Positions 18,483-27,340 of a stretch of 64,000 bases of DNA are shown here, piece after piece. Source of the DNA: CBDUEV01 sp965366365 (lineage in GTDB: Bacteria > Actinomycetota > Acidimicrobiia > Spongiisociales > JAENVV01); NCBI GenBank assembly GCA_965366365.1, contig CBDUEV010000001.1, forward strand, positions 68,303-132,302, given 5' to 3'. The notes beneath the pieces were generated by a model that did no database searches, was not told the DNA's origin, and saw nothing but the letters and a program-made list of their open reading frames with translations. Both the position numbers and the translations under genes were made by a program. Each line of letters starts with the position of its first letter. Within the stretch, counting starts at the first letter, position 1.

Positions 18483-19330
18483 GTCAGTTCATCGATTTCC
18501 ACGTGCATCCGCCAACGGAGGCGATGATGGATCGCACGTTCGGGCCGTTTCGAACCCATCTCGAGACCTACTTCGGGCGATCCTTTCCCTCCATGACCGG
18601 CGAGCAGATCGCCGACTACTACCGAACCCTGGAAGGCCAGGCGGTATTACTGGCGTGGGATGCCGAAACCGCCACCGGCTTGCCGCCCTTCACGAATCGG
18701 CAGGTGGCGGATCTGGTGGCGAGCCACCCGGAGGTGTTCCTCGGGTTCGGTTCGGTTGACCCCCACAAGGGCGAGCGAGCCGTGTTGGGCGTCCACGAGG
18801 CAGCTCAGCTGGGCCTGCGCGGCTTGAAGTTTCACCCCTCGGCACAAGCGTGCGCTCCGAATGATCGAATCATGTACCCCATCCTGGAAGTGGCCGAGGA
18901 GATCGGCATGGTCGCTCTCTTCCACACCGGAACCACGGGTCTCGGATCGGGCACCCGCGGTGGGATGGGGATCCGCAACCGCCTGGCCAATCCGATGTTC
19001 CTCGACGATGTGGCTGCCGACTTTCCCGACCTCACCATCGTGATGGCCCACCCGTCATGGCCATGGCAGGCCGAGGCGATTGCCGTCGCTCAACACAAAC
19101 AGAATGTGTACCTCGAGCTGTCCGGTTGGTCGCCCAAGTATTTCCCCGACGATCTGGTGGCAGCCATCAGCGGGCCTCTCGCCGATCGCACCTTGTTCGG
19201 AACGGACTTCCCCTTCTTGACCCCGGACAAATGGCTGAAGGATTGGCGCCGCCTGGAGGTCGCCACGGAAGTGACCGAGAAGATCCTGCTCGGCAATGCC
19301 GCCCGTCTACTCGGGCTCGACGCCGCCTGA
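18479..19330 (+). CDS. amidohydrolase-2 family metal-dependent hydrolase
   Basis: 283 residues of TIM-barrel amidohydrolase (ACMSD / amidohydrolase_2 group). The metal-binding DFHVHP begins at residue 6, LKFHPS and FHTGT lie mid-protein, AHPSWPW follows and GTDFPF near residue 240 carries the late catalytic Asp. Relatives decarboxylate or hydrolyse carboxylated aromatic or dienoic acids; the substrate here is not decided. GTG start overlapping the preceding stop. The last 24 bp overlap the convergent serine hydrolase gene. Confidence 0.82.
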   Translation: MSQFIDFHVHPPTEAMMDRTFGPFRTHLETYFGRSFPSMTGEQIADYYRTLEGQAVLLAWDAETATGLPPFTNRQVADLVASHPEVFLGFGSVDPHKGERAVLGVHEAAQLGLRGLKFHPSAQACAPNDRIMYPILEVAEEIGMVALFHTGTTGLGSGTRGGMGIRNRLANPMFLDDVAADFPDLTIVMAHPSWPWQAEAIAVAQHKQNVYLELSGWSPKYFPDDLVAAISGPLADRTLFGTDFPFLTPDKWLKDWRRLEVATEVTEKILLGNAARLLGLDAA

Positions 19331-19960
19331 GTGAGCTTCTGGCAGCTCGAAAAGGAGTTCGCCGACCAACTCCCCGACCTGGCTGCCCTTCCCGTGGAAG
19401 AAGTGGTCGGAGCTGAGCACAGTGAGGCTGCCTCCCACCGACGTTGCGTAGGCGTCGAGTTCCTCCACGCTGGTGAACTGGTCCCGTTCGCCGAGAATGA
19501 ACGCCAGGATGCCGGCCGACGCCAGAGTCTCCTTGGGAGGGAGCGACGGAGTCCGCTCCGACCGGACCGGCGGTGCGATGCCCACCCACGGAAGGGAGCT
19601 TCCGGAGGTGGCGAGCCAATTGAGGGATGTCGCCGCGCCGAAGGACCAACCGGCGAGCCCGTGGGGTAGCTCAGGGCGGAAAAAGCCCGCCTCAGCCACC
19701 GCTGCCGCGACGTCGGACTGTTCAGCCTCGCCGCCGCCGTGGCTGCCGGTCGACCTGCCGACACCTCGGAAATTGAAACGAAGAACTGCCAGACCCGCCG
19801 CCACGAGACGGTCTGTCACCGCCACCATCAACGGAGCGTTCATGGTTCCTTGGTGGAGTGGGTGCGGATGGCAGAACGTCACCACCCCTCGGGCCTCCAG
19901 CGGCTTCGACCATTGTGCTTCGAGCCGCTCGCCGTCGTTGGTGGCCAACTCGAAGGTCAT
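19307..19960 (-). CDS. alpha/beta hydrolase
   Basis: 217 residues resembling the small serine hydrolases that open with CHPHPLHQGTMN and carry FNFRGVGRSTG. The nucleophile Ser is in GLAGWSFGAA (GxSxG); the acid is in the GERDQFT segment and the His in SSDHFFHG. Substrate unknown. AGGAGG precedes the ATG. The start overlaps the stop of the MBL-fold gene by 4 bp, so the two are co-translated. Confidence 0.8.
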   Translation of the reverse strand: MTFELATNDGERLEAQWSKPLEARGVVTFCHPHPLHQGTMNAPLMVAVTDRLVAAGLAVLRFNFRGVGRSTGSHGGGEAEQSDVAAAVAEAGFFRPELPHGLAGWSFGAATSLNWLATSGSSLPWVGIAPPVRSERTPSLPPKETLASAGILAFILGERDQFTSVEELDAYATSVGGSLTVLSSDHFFHGKGSQVGELVGELLFELPEAHSGGVEPE

Positions 19961-20931
19961 CGGAGCCTCCTGAAGCGATGGACCTTTCCGTCCGCCTCCT
20001 CTATGACAAAGCCACGATGTGCCAGGTGGGTGAGATGCGAGAGGGTCTCTTGGATGGCGAGCCGTTGTTGAGCGAAGTTGAGGTTGGGGCGGAAGCTCGC
20101 CTCCATGATCTCCCAGGCAGTCCTCGGCTTGGGCCGTAGCTCGTCGAGCATCGTCTCCAGTCGCCGATGGTGATGGACCCCGATCTGGGCGGCGCGGTCG
20201 CTTCCTCTCTCGATCTCGGATCCGTGCGCAGGATGAGTCAGGTCGACCTCGAGCTCCTCGACCTTCCTGATCGAGTCGAGGTAGTCGCCGAGCGTGTCGA
20301 CGTCCGGCCCGGCATAGGGCACGAAGGGTGAGATTCTGGGGAGCACGTGGTCGCCCGAGTAGAGGATTCCGGTCCGGGAGTCGACGAGGCAGATGTGGTT
20401 CGCCTGGTGCCCGGGCGTGTAGTAGACCTCGAGAAAGCGGCCTGGCCCGAGCGGAATGCGGTCACCTTCATCGACTGGCCTCGTCGGGTCGATGGCATCG
20501 TCGTACCAATCGGGCCTTTCAAACTCGGCCTCCATCTTGTTGGCGAAGTCGGCAGGCGCTCCGTGTGTTCGAGCCGTGGCGGCCAGCCGAGAGCGTCTCA
20601 GCTCCCAATCGTTGTAGATGACGACTTCGGACGGCGTCGAAGAATGCATGACGAATTCCGCCCCCGTGTCCGCCACGAGCCGGCGCGACATTCCGATGTG
20701 GTCGATGTGAAGGTGGGAGCCGATCAGCCGGGTCATGGTGCCCCCGATCTCGGCCAGGCCGGCGGCCAGCGCCGACCGTCCCTCCGAGCTGTCGACACCG
20801 CAGTCGAGCACCGTGAGGCCCTTCTCGGTCTCGAAAACGTAGGAATTGACGTACTTGGGCGAAGGGAAGGGAAGCGGAATGCGTATTTGATAGACGCCCT
20901 GTCCGAGATCGAAAGCCGAATCCAGGGTCAA
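19957..20931 (-). CDS. metallo-beta-lactamase-fold hydrolase
   Basis: About 324 residues. SHLHIDHIG (HxHxDH) is near residue 86, TPGHQANH carries the next His, YSGDHVLP the bridging Asp and HPAHG the last His, so the metal site is complete. A winged-helix-like C-terminal part (from about residue 260) is typical of RNase Z/LACTB2-like MBL enzymes acting on small molecules. I placed the start at the TTG at 20931 because it overlaps the dodecin stop (TTGA) and begins the first strand; no ATG or GTG fits better. Substrate unknown. Confidence 0.75.
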   Translation of the reverse strand: MTLDSAFDLGQGVYQIRIPLPFPSPKYVNSYVFETEKGLTVLDCGVDSSEGRSALAAGLAEIGGTMTRLIGSHLHIDHIGMSRRLVADTGAEFVMHSSTPSEVVIYNDWELRRSRLAATARTHGAPADFANKMEAEFERPDWYDDAIDPTRPVDEGDRIPLGPGRFLEVYYTPGHQANHICLVDSRTGILYSGDHVLPRISPFVPYAGPDVDTLGDYLDSIRKVEELEVDLTHPAHGSEIERGSDRAAQIGVHHHRRLETMLDELRPKPRTAWEIMEASFRPNLNFAQQRLAIQETLSHLTHLAHRGFVIEEADGKVHRFRRLR

Positions 20932-21146
20932 TGGGGCGTCGATTCCCTCACGACGAAGGTGATTGCCAAGGTGACCGTGTACTCGGGAAGACCCGAAGCG
21001 TCGACGGTTCCGCCCAGGTGTTCGACCGAGAAGGTCTGCACCTCCTCGATGGTCTCCGCCGCTCGCGCCAGGACACCGCTGATGGCTTCCTCGATCGAGT
21101 GCGGCGATGAGCCGGACAACGTGACCGTCTTGGTGATGTGAGACAT
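20928..21146 (-). CDS. dodecin-family small protein
   Basis: 72 residues with the dodecin beta-alpha-beta-beta pattern: KTVTLSGSSPHSIEEAISGVL, then AAETIEEVQTFSVEHL and a final YTVTLAITFVV strand. Dodecins are dodecamers that store flavins or related ligands. The flavin-stacking Trp of typical members is Phe here, so flavin binding is not certain. AGAGAGG precedes the ATG. It sits in a four-gene - strand operon with an unknown 150-residue protein and two hydrolases. Confidence 0.75.
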   Translation of the reverse strand: MSHITKTVTLSGSSPHSIEEAISGVLARAAETIEEVQTFSVEHLGGTVDASGLPEYTVTLAITFVVRESTPH

Positions 21147-21175
21147 GGGCGCCTCTCTGGGACGACGCCCTCACG

Positions 21176-21628
21176 CTAGCCGCGTCGAGGAGGTTCCTCA
21201 GCCGGCGGAAACGGCACGGACAGTTCGCGGCGGAGGCGGGCGGGGAGTCGCCTGGCGAGATGGGCGGGCAAGGCCGGCACTCGGTCGACCACCAAGACCA
21301 GGGGGCCGTGACGTGCCACCAGGCCCTCGGTGAGCAACACCGAGAGCTGGTGGGGTCGACGGATCTGGCGACGGCGCTCGGCTGCTGCGCCGAGGCGGAG
21401 GAGATCGGCGACGGCCGAGGGACCGAGCGCGGCGGTCCAGTAGCGGCGGACATAGGGATCGATCAGCGAGTATCCGCGCTCCCCTGACACGGGGACCGTG
21501 ACCGGGCGCACCCAAGCCCGGTGTTCGACCGTACGGCGACCTGCCGAACCCGAGGGTTGAGCGGCATGGGTTGCGACGGGAGGACGTAGTGCTTCCTGTT
21601 GCAGTCCCTCGGGCGTGGCAGATCGCAT
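21176..21628 (-). CDS. conserved-looking protein, unknown
   Basis: 150 residues. After a 40-residue basic, disordered start comes a compact helical part (SLIDPYVRRYWTAALGPSA, AVADLLRLGAAAE) and a segment LVARHGPLVLVVDRVPALP, then an Arg-rich tail. No family recognised. It opens the four-gene operon and has a strong leaderless promoter. Confidence 0.55.
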   Translation of the reverse strand: MRSATPEGLQQEALRPPVATHAAQPSGSAGRRTVEHRAWVRPVTVPVSGERGYSLIDPYVRRYWTAALGPSAVADLLRLGAAAERRRQIRRPHQLSVLLTEGLVARHGPLVLVVDRVPALPAHLARRLPARLRRELSVPFPPAEEPPRRG

Positions 21629-21634
21629 ACCTGA

Positions 21635-21664
21635 TAGATATCAGATAACGTCGGTTGACGTCAA
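21635..21664 (-). promoter_or_regulatory. leaderless promoter for the 21628 operon
   Basis: On the - strand TTGACG (21664-21659), an 18-nt spacer and TATCTA (21640-21635) are followed by 6 nt and the ATG, with no Shine-Dalgarno. The -35 box lies in the palindrome TTGACGTCAA (21655-21664), which could also be an operator. Confidence 0.65.
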
Positions 21665-21701
21665 TAGGCTTGTAAGCGAGCGCCTGGTGGGTTCAGCTGC
21701 C

Positions 21702-24170
21702 CTAGGGCGGGTCGGCGACGGTCAACACCACCACCGCGCCGTTCTCGATATGGGTTCCCTGTGGGGGATTCTGGGCTACCACCTTGCCCCACGCAGCTTC
21801 CTTCGGGTCGGTCGTACGTTCGATGACCACGGTGATGTCGATGTCGTTCTCGGATTCCCACGCCGCCAAACGGCTCTGCGCTTCGGCGAGCGGCAACCAG
21901 AGGACTTTGGGCATGGGCCCACCGGGGGGCTGGCCGGTCGAAACGCTGATCGAAACCGACGTGCCCTGCTCGACGGTGGCTCCACCGCTGGGCGCCTGCG
22001 CGATGACCGTTCCTTCCGGTTCGAGGGAAGCGACCTCGACCACGGCCACGCGGAGGTGGGCGTTGAGCAGAGCCGCCGACGCCGCCCCTTGGCTCTGGCC
22101 GACGACGTCGGGAACGGTGGTCTTCGGAACGGCGAAGTGGGCTTGAGTGCCCGTTGGAGCTTCGGGGAACTGCGCTACTGGCACGTCAGCGAGGGCGATC
22201 TGCATGAATTCTTTCCAGATCGGAGCCGGCACGGTCCCGCCGAACACCCGTGAGTAGGTGCGACCCCCGATGGTGACGTTGGTGAGTGGGATCTGTTCCT
22301 TCGGGTAGCCCACCCACACCGCCGTGGAGTATTGGGGGACGAAGCCCACGAACCACGCCTCCATGTAGTTCTGGTGCGTTCCGGTCTTGCCGCCTTGGGG
22401 GCGGCCGATGTTGGCGGCCGGCGCCGTTCCACTCACCGGCACGACTTCGAGCGGTTGGCGCACCGCCGCGGCGATGGTGGCGTCGATGGTCTGAATCTTG
22501 TTGACCTCGTGTTGGTAGATCGAAGACCCGTCGGTGGCGACGATTCGTTCGACGAGGAACGGTTTGGCCCACACACCGTTCGTCGCGAAGTTCGTGTAGG
22601 CGGAGGCCATTTCCAGCGGGGAGACGGCGCCGGCGCCCAAGGCGATGGAAGGAACGGCAGCCAGCTCCGATTCAACGCCCATCCGGTGGGCGGCATCCAC
22701 GATGTGGTCCGGGCCGACGGTGACCGCCACCTGGGCGTACACGGTGTTGACCGACCGATATGTGGCCTCGAACAACCGCTGCAGGCCGCCGTTTCCGCCT
22801 CCGGCGTTGCTGACTCGCCAGACGTTGCCTCGATCCGAGCAGACGTAGGGGCATTGCACGTCCTTGGGGCTGCTCGAGTCCCACCATGAGTTGAGCGAGA
22901 TTCCCGATTCCAAGGCGGCTACCAGCGCAAAGGGCTTGAACGATGAACCAGGATTTCGTCTTCCCTGCACGGCGAGGTCGAATTGCTCATCCTCGAACGG
23001 CAAACCTGAGGCAATGACGCGAACGGCACCGTTGGCAGCTTCGACCATGGCGATGGCGCCCGTTGGCGCGTCGACAGACGGATCTTCAGGGGCCGGGAGC
23101 CAGTTCTGGAGGATCGTGTTCGCCGAGTCCTGCAGGTCGAGATCGATGGTGGTGTAGATGTTGAGGCCGCCGCCGCCGCTACAGGTCGTGTCGTCGGCGG
23201 GGCAGCCGAAGATGGCGACCTTTCGCTGGTCGCGGGTTTCGCCGAGGAAGGAGAACTCGGGTTCACTCAGAAGCCTGCGCTTCACCTCGGCCACCACGTG
23301 GGCGGCTCGGCTCACCGACGCCACATGGTCGGAGATGACCATTGGCGAGGCGAGGGCGGCCTCGGCCGCCTCCGCGGTGATGAACCCACTCTCTTCCATC
23401 TCCACGATCACGTCGTTGCGGCGTTCGAGGACGAGGTCGTGGTTGCGCCGCGGGTTGTACTCCGTTGGGTTGCGGGGGAGAACGGCGATGGTGGCCGCCT
23501 CGGCAATGGTGAGCTCCTCCAGGTCCTTCTGGAAGAACTCGTTGGCGGCTGCCGCCACGCCATAGGCATTCGAGCCGAAGTACACGGAATTGAGGTAGTA
23601 CTCGAGGATCTCTTCCTTGGTGTAGCGCCGCTCGAGCTCCAGGGCCGTGACCGCTTCCCTGATCTTTCGCTCGATGGTGAGCTCATCCCCGACGAAGGTC
23701 TTCTTGACCACCTGTTGCGTGATGGTCGAACCGCCGCGTTGGCTGTCCGTGCGCAGGTTGTCGAGCGCCGCGCTGAAGATGGCCGAATAGTCGACGCCTT
23801 CGTGCTCGAAGAAATCGGAGTCCTCTGCTCCGAGCACGGCGTACACCACCTGGTCGGGGATGTCCTCGAACCGGGTGGGTTCGCTGACTCGCCCGTCGTG
23901 GAGCTCGGCCAGCAACGTCCCGTTGGCGGCGTAGACGCGGGAGACCTGCGACAGGTTGGGGAAGTTGAGCACTTCGCCCTGCACGTCGGGGATGTATTTG
24001 TCTTCGACGTCGACGAACGTGCCGTGGGCGGCGGTCGTCGACATCCAGGCGAACAGGCCGAGCCAGGAAGCGGCGAGGACCGAAATGGCCAGCAGCATGG
24101 CGAGGGCCATGAACCACTTGCCGGAGCGTTCGCGTCGTTCGAGTTGGTGAAGTTCGGAGGTCATGGGCAT
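21702..24170 (-). CDS. class A penicillin-binding protein with PASTA domains
   Basis: 822 residues: a cytoplasmic N-terminus, one TM helix (about 20-42), GT51 transglycosylase (EDSDFFEHEG, RGGSTITQQ, RKIREAVTALELE), then transpeptidase with SSFK, SVNT and KTGT as the SxxK, SxN and KTG motifs, and two PASTA-like repeats at the C-terminus (TTVPDVVGQSQGAASAALL and the following copy). It polymerises and crosslinks peptidoglycan outside the membrane. The ATG at 24170 is used; ATG 24164 is two codons later. The frame stays open upstream but is antisense to the mutase gene. Divergent from the mutase. Confidence 0.93.
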   Translation of the reverse strand: MPMTSELHQLERRERSGKWFMALAMLLAISVLAASWLGLFAWMSTTAAHGTFVDVEDKYIPDVQGEVLNFPNLSQVSRVYAANGTLLAELHDGRVSEPTRFEDIPDQVVYAVLGAEDSDFFEHEGVDYSAIFSAALDNLRTDSQRGGSTITQQVVKKTFVGDELTIERKIREAVTALELERRYTKEEILEYYLNSVYFGSNAYGVAAAANEFFQKDLEELTIAEAATIAVLPRNPTEYNPRRNHDLVLERRNDVIVEMEESGFITAEAAEAALASPMVISDHVASVSRAAHVVAEVKRRLLSEPEFSFLGETRDQRKVAIFGCPADDTTCSGGGGLNIYTTIDLDLQDSANTILQNWLPAPEDPSVDAPTGAIAMVEAANGAVRVIASGLPFEDEQFDLAVQGRRNPGSSFKPFALVAALESGISLNSWWDSSSPKDVQCPYVCSDRGNVWRVSNAGGGNGGLQRLFEATYRSVNTVYAQVAVTVGPDHIVDAAHRMGVESELAAVPSIALGAGAVSPLEMASAYTNFATNGVWAKPFLVERIVATDGSSIYQHEVNKIQTIDATIAAAVRQPLEVVPVSGTAPAANIGRPQGGKTGTHQNYMEAWFVGFVPQYSTAVWVGYPKEQIPLTNVTIGGRTYSRVFGGTVPAPIWKEFMQIALADVPVAQFPEAPTGTQAHFAVPKTTVPDVVGQSQGAASAALLNAHLRVAVVEVASLEPEGTVIAQAPSGGATVEQGTSVSISVSTGQPPGGPMPKVLWLPLAEAQSRLAAWESENDIDITVVIERTTDPKEAAWGKVVAQNPPQGTHIENGAVVVLTVADPP

Positions 24171-24245
24171 TCCAACGAAATCGGAGTCAGGAAAGTTGCA
24201 GGTAGCATTCCTGCGAGCAGGATACCCAGATCCGGGGGTAACAAG

Positions 24246-25814
24246 GTGCCATCGGCCGAAAAACGGACATCGAGCGGAATCGACATCCAGGTCCAGTACG
24301 GCCCAGCGGCGCCGGAACAGCGGATCGGGGTGGCAGGATCCTACCCGTTCACGCGTGGGCCGTATCCCACCATGTACCGAGGGCGCTTGTGGACGATGCG
24401 CCAGTACGCCGGCTACGGATCGGCGGCCGCCACGAACGCCCGTTTCAAGAAGCTGCTCGAAGCGGGACAGACCGGGCTGTCCGTTGCCTTCGACCTCCCC
24501 ACCCAAATGGGCCTGGACTCCGACCACCCGATGGCGCTCGGCGAGGTGGGCAAGGTCGGGGTTGCCATCGATTCGGTCGACGACATGCGGACCCTGTTCG
24601 ACGGGTTGCCCCTCGACGAGGTTTCGACCTCGATGACCATCAACTCCACCGCGCCGATCCTCCTGCTGCTCTATCAGATCGTGGCGGAGGAACGCGGAAT
24701 CGCATCTGCGACGCTGCGCGGCACCACCCAGAACGACATCCTGAAGGAGTACATCGCTCGCGGGACCTATATCTACCCACCGCGGCCCTCGATGCGCCTC
24801 GTCACCGATCTCTTCGCCTACTGCGCAGCTGAGATGCCGTCGTGGAACACGATCTCGATTTCGGGATACCACATCAGGGAAGCGGGATCGACGGCGGCCC
24901 AGGAAGTGGCCTTCACCATCGCCAACGGGCTTGCCTACGTGGATGCGGCGGTGGCGGCAGGGCTCGATGTCGACGACTTCGCCCCCCGCCTCTCGTTCTT
25001 CTGGAACGGCCACAACATGTTCTTCGAGGAGATCGCCAAATATCGAGCGGCGCGACGACTCTGGGCTCGGTTGATGCGAGATCGAGTGGGGGCAACGGAT
25101 CCGAAATCCTGGGCGATGCGGTTCCATACGCAGACCGCCGGCAGCACGCTCACCGCGCAACAGGCCGAGACCAACATCGTGCGCACCTCGGTGCAGGCGC
25201 TGGCGGCTGTCCTGGGGGGCACGCAATCGCTCCACACCAATTCCTACGATGAGGCGTTGGGCCTCCCCACCGAGGCTTCAGCGACGCTGGCCCTCAGGAC
25301 TCAACAGGTTCTGGCGTTCGAGTCTGGCGTGGCGGACACGGTGGACCCCCTGGCCGGCTCCTACTTCGTCGAAGCACTCACCGACCAGGTCGAGGAAGCC
25401 GCTCTGGATCTCCTTTCCGAAATCGACACCCGGGGGGGCGCGGTGGCGGCGGTCGAAGCCGGCTATCAGCAACGCGCCATCGAAGACGCCGCCTACGACG
25501 CCGCCCGCCGTCTCGAAAACGGCGAAGACGTGGTGGTGGGGGTCAACCGTTTTGCCACCGACGGCGCCGACCCCGTCCCCACCCTCGAGGTCGATCCGGA
25601 GATCGAATCCCAGCAGATCGAGCGGCTGGGCGGGTATCGGGCGGGTCGCGACGGCACGGCGGTGGAAGCCGCCTTGGGTGAGCTCGGAGGTGTGGCGGCC
25701 TCCTCGGCCAACGTCCTGTATCCGATGAAGGAAGCTCTACGCGCCGGTGCGACATTGGGCGAGGTCTCCGACGTGCTGCGCCGCGTGTTCGGGGTCTATC
25801 GTCCTACGCTCTGA
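24246..25814 (+). CDS. methylmalonyl-CoA mutase large subunit, short form
   Basis: 522 residues of the mutase TIM barrel, again lacking the cobalamin domain. The substrate residues are Tyr54 (TMRQY) and Arg172 (EYIARGTYIYPP), 118 apart, matching Tyr89/Arg207 of methylmalonyl-CoA mutase and unlike the Phe/Gln pair in the mutase at 16425. It should convert (R)-methylmalonyl-CoA to succinyl-CoA with a B12 subunit encoded elsewhere. The GTG at 24246 is used; the frame extends far upstream but only antisense to the PBP gene. The LpdA-like gene follows after 22 bp. The nearby carboxylase makes its precursor. Confidence 0.9.
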   Translation: MPSAEKRTSSGIDIQVQYGPAAPEQRIGVAGSYPFTRGPYPTMYRGRLWTMRQYAGYGSAAATNARFKKLLEAGQTGLSVAFDLPTQMGLDSDHPMALGEVGKVGVAIDSVDDMRTLFDGLPLDEVSTSMTINSTAPILLLLYQIVAEERGIASATLRGTTQNDILKEYIARGTYIYPPRPSMRLVTDLFAYCAAEMPSWNTISISGYHIREAGSTAAQEVAFTIANGLAYVDAAVAAGLDVDDFAPRLSFFWNGHNMFFEEIAKYRAARRLWARLMRDRVGATDPKSWAMRFHTQTAGSTLTAQQAETNIVRTSVQALAAVLGGTQSLHTNSYDEALGLPTEASATLALRTQQVLAFESGVADTVDPLAGSYFVEALTDQVEEAALDLLSEIDTRGGAVAAVEAGYQQRAIEDAAYDAARRLENGEDVVVGVNRFATDGADPVPTLEVDPEIESQQIERLGGYRAGRDGTAVEAALGELGGVAASSANVLYPMKEALRAGATLGEVSDVLRRVFGVYRPTL

Positions 25815-25836
25815 GCAGTCCAGTCAAGGAGTGGTC

Positions 25837-27198
25837 GTGACCGATGAATCCCGCCTCCGTTTCCTCATCATCGGGGGAGGTCCCGCCGGGACGACCGCCG
25901 CGTCCATCGCCGCCGCGCTGGGAGCCGACGTCACTCTCGTCGAGAGCACCATCGTGGGCGGAGCGGCGCACCTGCTCGACTGCATCCCGTCGAAGACCAT
26001 GGTGGCGTCCTCCATCCGAAAGCGATCGATCCACGAGGCCGAGAAACTGGGGTTCGTAGTGGACCGCGGACACATGGACCTGGTGCGCCTCGCCGACCGG
26101 ATCGACACCATTGCCACGGATATTTCCCGCCACTCGTCCGAGATCCTCGAATATCAGAATGTCCGTATCCTCGCCGGTCGCGGTCGGCTCACCGGACCGC
26201 ACACGGCGGTGGCCACCACCGAGGACGGCGAGATCCCCATCGAATTCGACGCGGCGCTGATCTCGACCGGATCGGCGCCGCGGGTCCCCGACTGGGCGGA
26301 GGTGGACGGCGAACGAGTGCTCACCACTCGCCATGCCTACGATCTCGGCGAGGTGCCCGAACATGTCGTCGTGATCGGATCAGGCGTCACCGGCGTCGAA
26401 TTCGTCAACATCTTCTCGTCGATGGGGTGCAAGGTGTCGCTCCTCGTCAGCCGCCAACAGGTCCTTCCGCACAGAGACCCGGAGGTGGCGGCCGCGATCG
26501 AGGCCGACTTCCTCGAACGACAGGTCAGCCTTCTCAAGGGAGCCCGAGGAGTGGCCATCGAACGAACGTCGGACGGGGTCGTCGTCGTGGCTGAGGACGG
26601 CAGGCGAGTGGCCGGGAGTCACGCCCTGCTCGCCATTGGATCAGTTCCGCTCAGCGAGGGGCTCGGCCTCGAGACGGCAGGCGTCGCCACCGACCACGGC
26701 TATGTGAAGGTCGACGAATACCAACGCTCATCCGTGCCCCACATCTACGCCGCAGGCGATGTCACCGGCCAGATGCCCCTCTCGTCGGTGGCGTCGATGC
26801 AGGGCCGCAAGATCGCCCGTCACGCCATGGGCCTGCCGGTGCGGCCGCTCGACTACGACAAGGTCGCCCAGGCTGTGTTCACCGAACCGGAGATCGCCTC
26901 GGTCGGCCTGGAGGAGGCGCAGGTTGCCTCCGCCGGCCGCCGTATCCGCACCACCAAGGTGCCGTTCGCCGCCAACTCGAGGTCGGTGATCCAGGGCAAC
27001 ACCCGTGGGTTCGTGAAAGTGTTCAGCGATCCAGCCACTCATGAGATCCTCGGCGGAACCATCGTGGGTCATCGGGCATCGGAACTGATCGGGATTCTCG
27101 CTCTGGCGGTCCAGGGAAGCCTCCGGGTCGACACGCTCTTCGAAACACTCATGGTGCACCCCAGCCTCAGTGAGAGCTTGACCGAAGCCGCGGACTGA
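25837..27198 (+). CDS. lpdA: LpdA-like NAD(P)H flavoprotein of the lipoamide dehydrogenase fold
   Basis: 453 residues of the pyridine nucleotide-disulfide oxidoreductase fold: IIGGGPAG FAD motif, VVIGSGVTGVEF NAD motif and a YAAGDVTG second FAD motif. The redox pair GGTCxxxxC is broken: GGAAHLLDCIPSK has only the second Cys, as in M. tuberculosis LpdA (Rv3303c), a quinone-reducing relative. It is therefore not a functional lipoamide dehydrogenase. The C-terminal dimer domain is complete (PSLSE). The GTG at 25837 has AAGGAG 5 nt upstream. It follows the mutase by 22 bp and probably shares its transcript. Confidence 0.85.
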   Translation: MTDESRLRFLIIGGGPAGTTAASIAAALGADVTLVESTIVGGAAHLLDCIPSKTMVASSIRKRSIHEAEKLGFVVDRGHMDLVRLADRIDTIATDISRHSSEILEYQNVRILAGRGRLTGPHTAVATTEDGEIPIEFDAALISTGSAPRVPDWAEVDGERVLTTRHAYDLGEVPEHVVVIGSGVTGVEFVNIFSSMGCKVSLLVSRQQVLPHRDPEVAAAIEADFLERQVSLLKGARGVAIERTSDGVVVVAEDGRRVAGSHALLAIGSVPLSEGLGLETAGVATDHGYVKVDEYQRSSVPHIYAAGDVTGQMPLSSVASMQGRKIARHAMGLPVRPLDYDKVAQAVFTEPEIASVGLEEAQVASAGRRIRTTKVPFAANSRSVIQGNTRGFVKVFSDPATHEILGGTIVGHRASELIGILALAVQGSLRVDTLFETLMVHPSLSESLTEAAD

Positions 27199-27219
27199 GA
27201 GACACAGTCTCTCAGTCCG
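27191..27219. terminator. 13-bp inverted repeat overlapping the lpdA stop codon
   Basis: Arms CGGACTGAGAGAC and GTCTCTCAGTCCG with a 3-nt loop; the TGA stop at 27196-27198 lies in the left arm. A perfect, strong RNA hairpin without a T-run. Confidence 0.6.
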
Positions 27220-27221
27220 TT

Positions 27222-27248
27222 GCAGTATCTGGCGGAGCCAGATACTGC
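27222..27248. repeat. 12-bp inverted repeat, second hairpin of the cluster
   Basis: Arms GCAGTATCTGGC and GCCAGATACTGC with a 3-nt loop, 3 bp after the previous hairpin. Both strands would form a stable stem. Confidence 0.6.
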
Positions 27249-27295
27249 GCTGGCAGGCTCCTGGCGCAGAGATCCGTATCGGCCCTCTGGCGCAG

Positions 27296-27315
27296 AAACG
27301 CCTGCGGCGTTTTTT
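27296..27315 (+). terminator. intrinsic terminator between lpdA-like and carboxylase genes
   Basis: AAACGCC-TGC-GGCGTTT followed by further T residues (six in all) on the + strand, the one canonical terminator in this 142-bp convergent gap. It is close to the 3' end of the biotin carboxylase gene on the other strand. Confidence 0.75.
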
Positions 27316-27340
27316 GCAACCTGCCTGCAGGGCAGGCGTC

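Noticed and set aside
24171..25235. N-terminal extension of the PBP frame on the - strand, antisense to the mutase
   Set aside because: It mirrors the mutase codons (GC-driven open frame) and lacks homology; the TM anchor begins right after ATG 24170.
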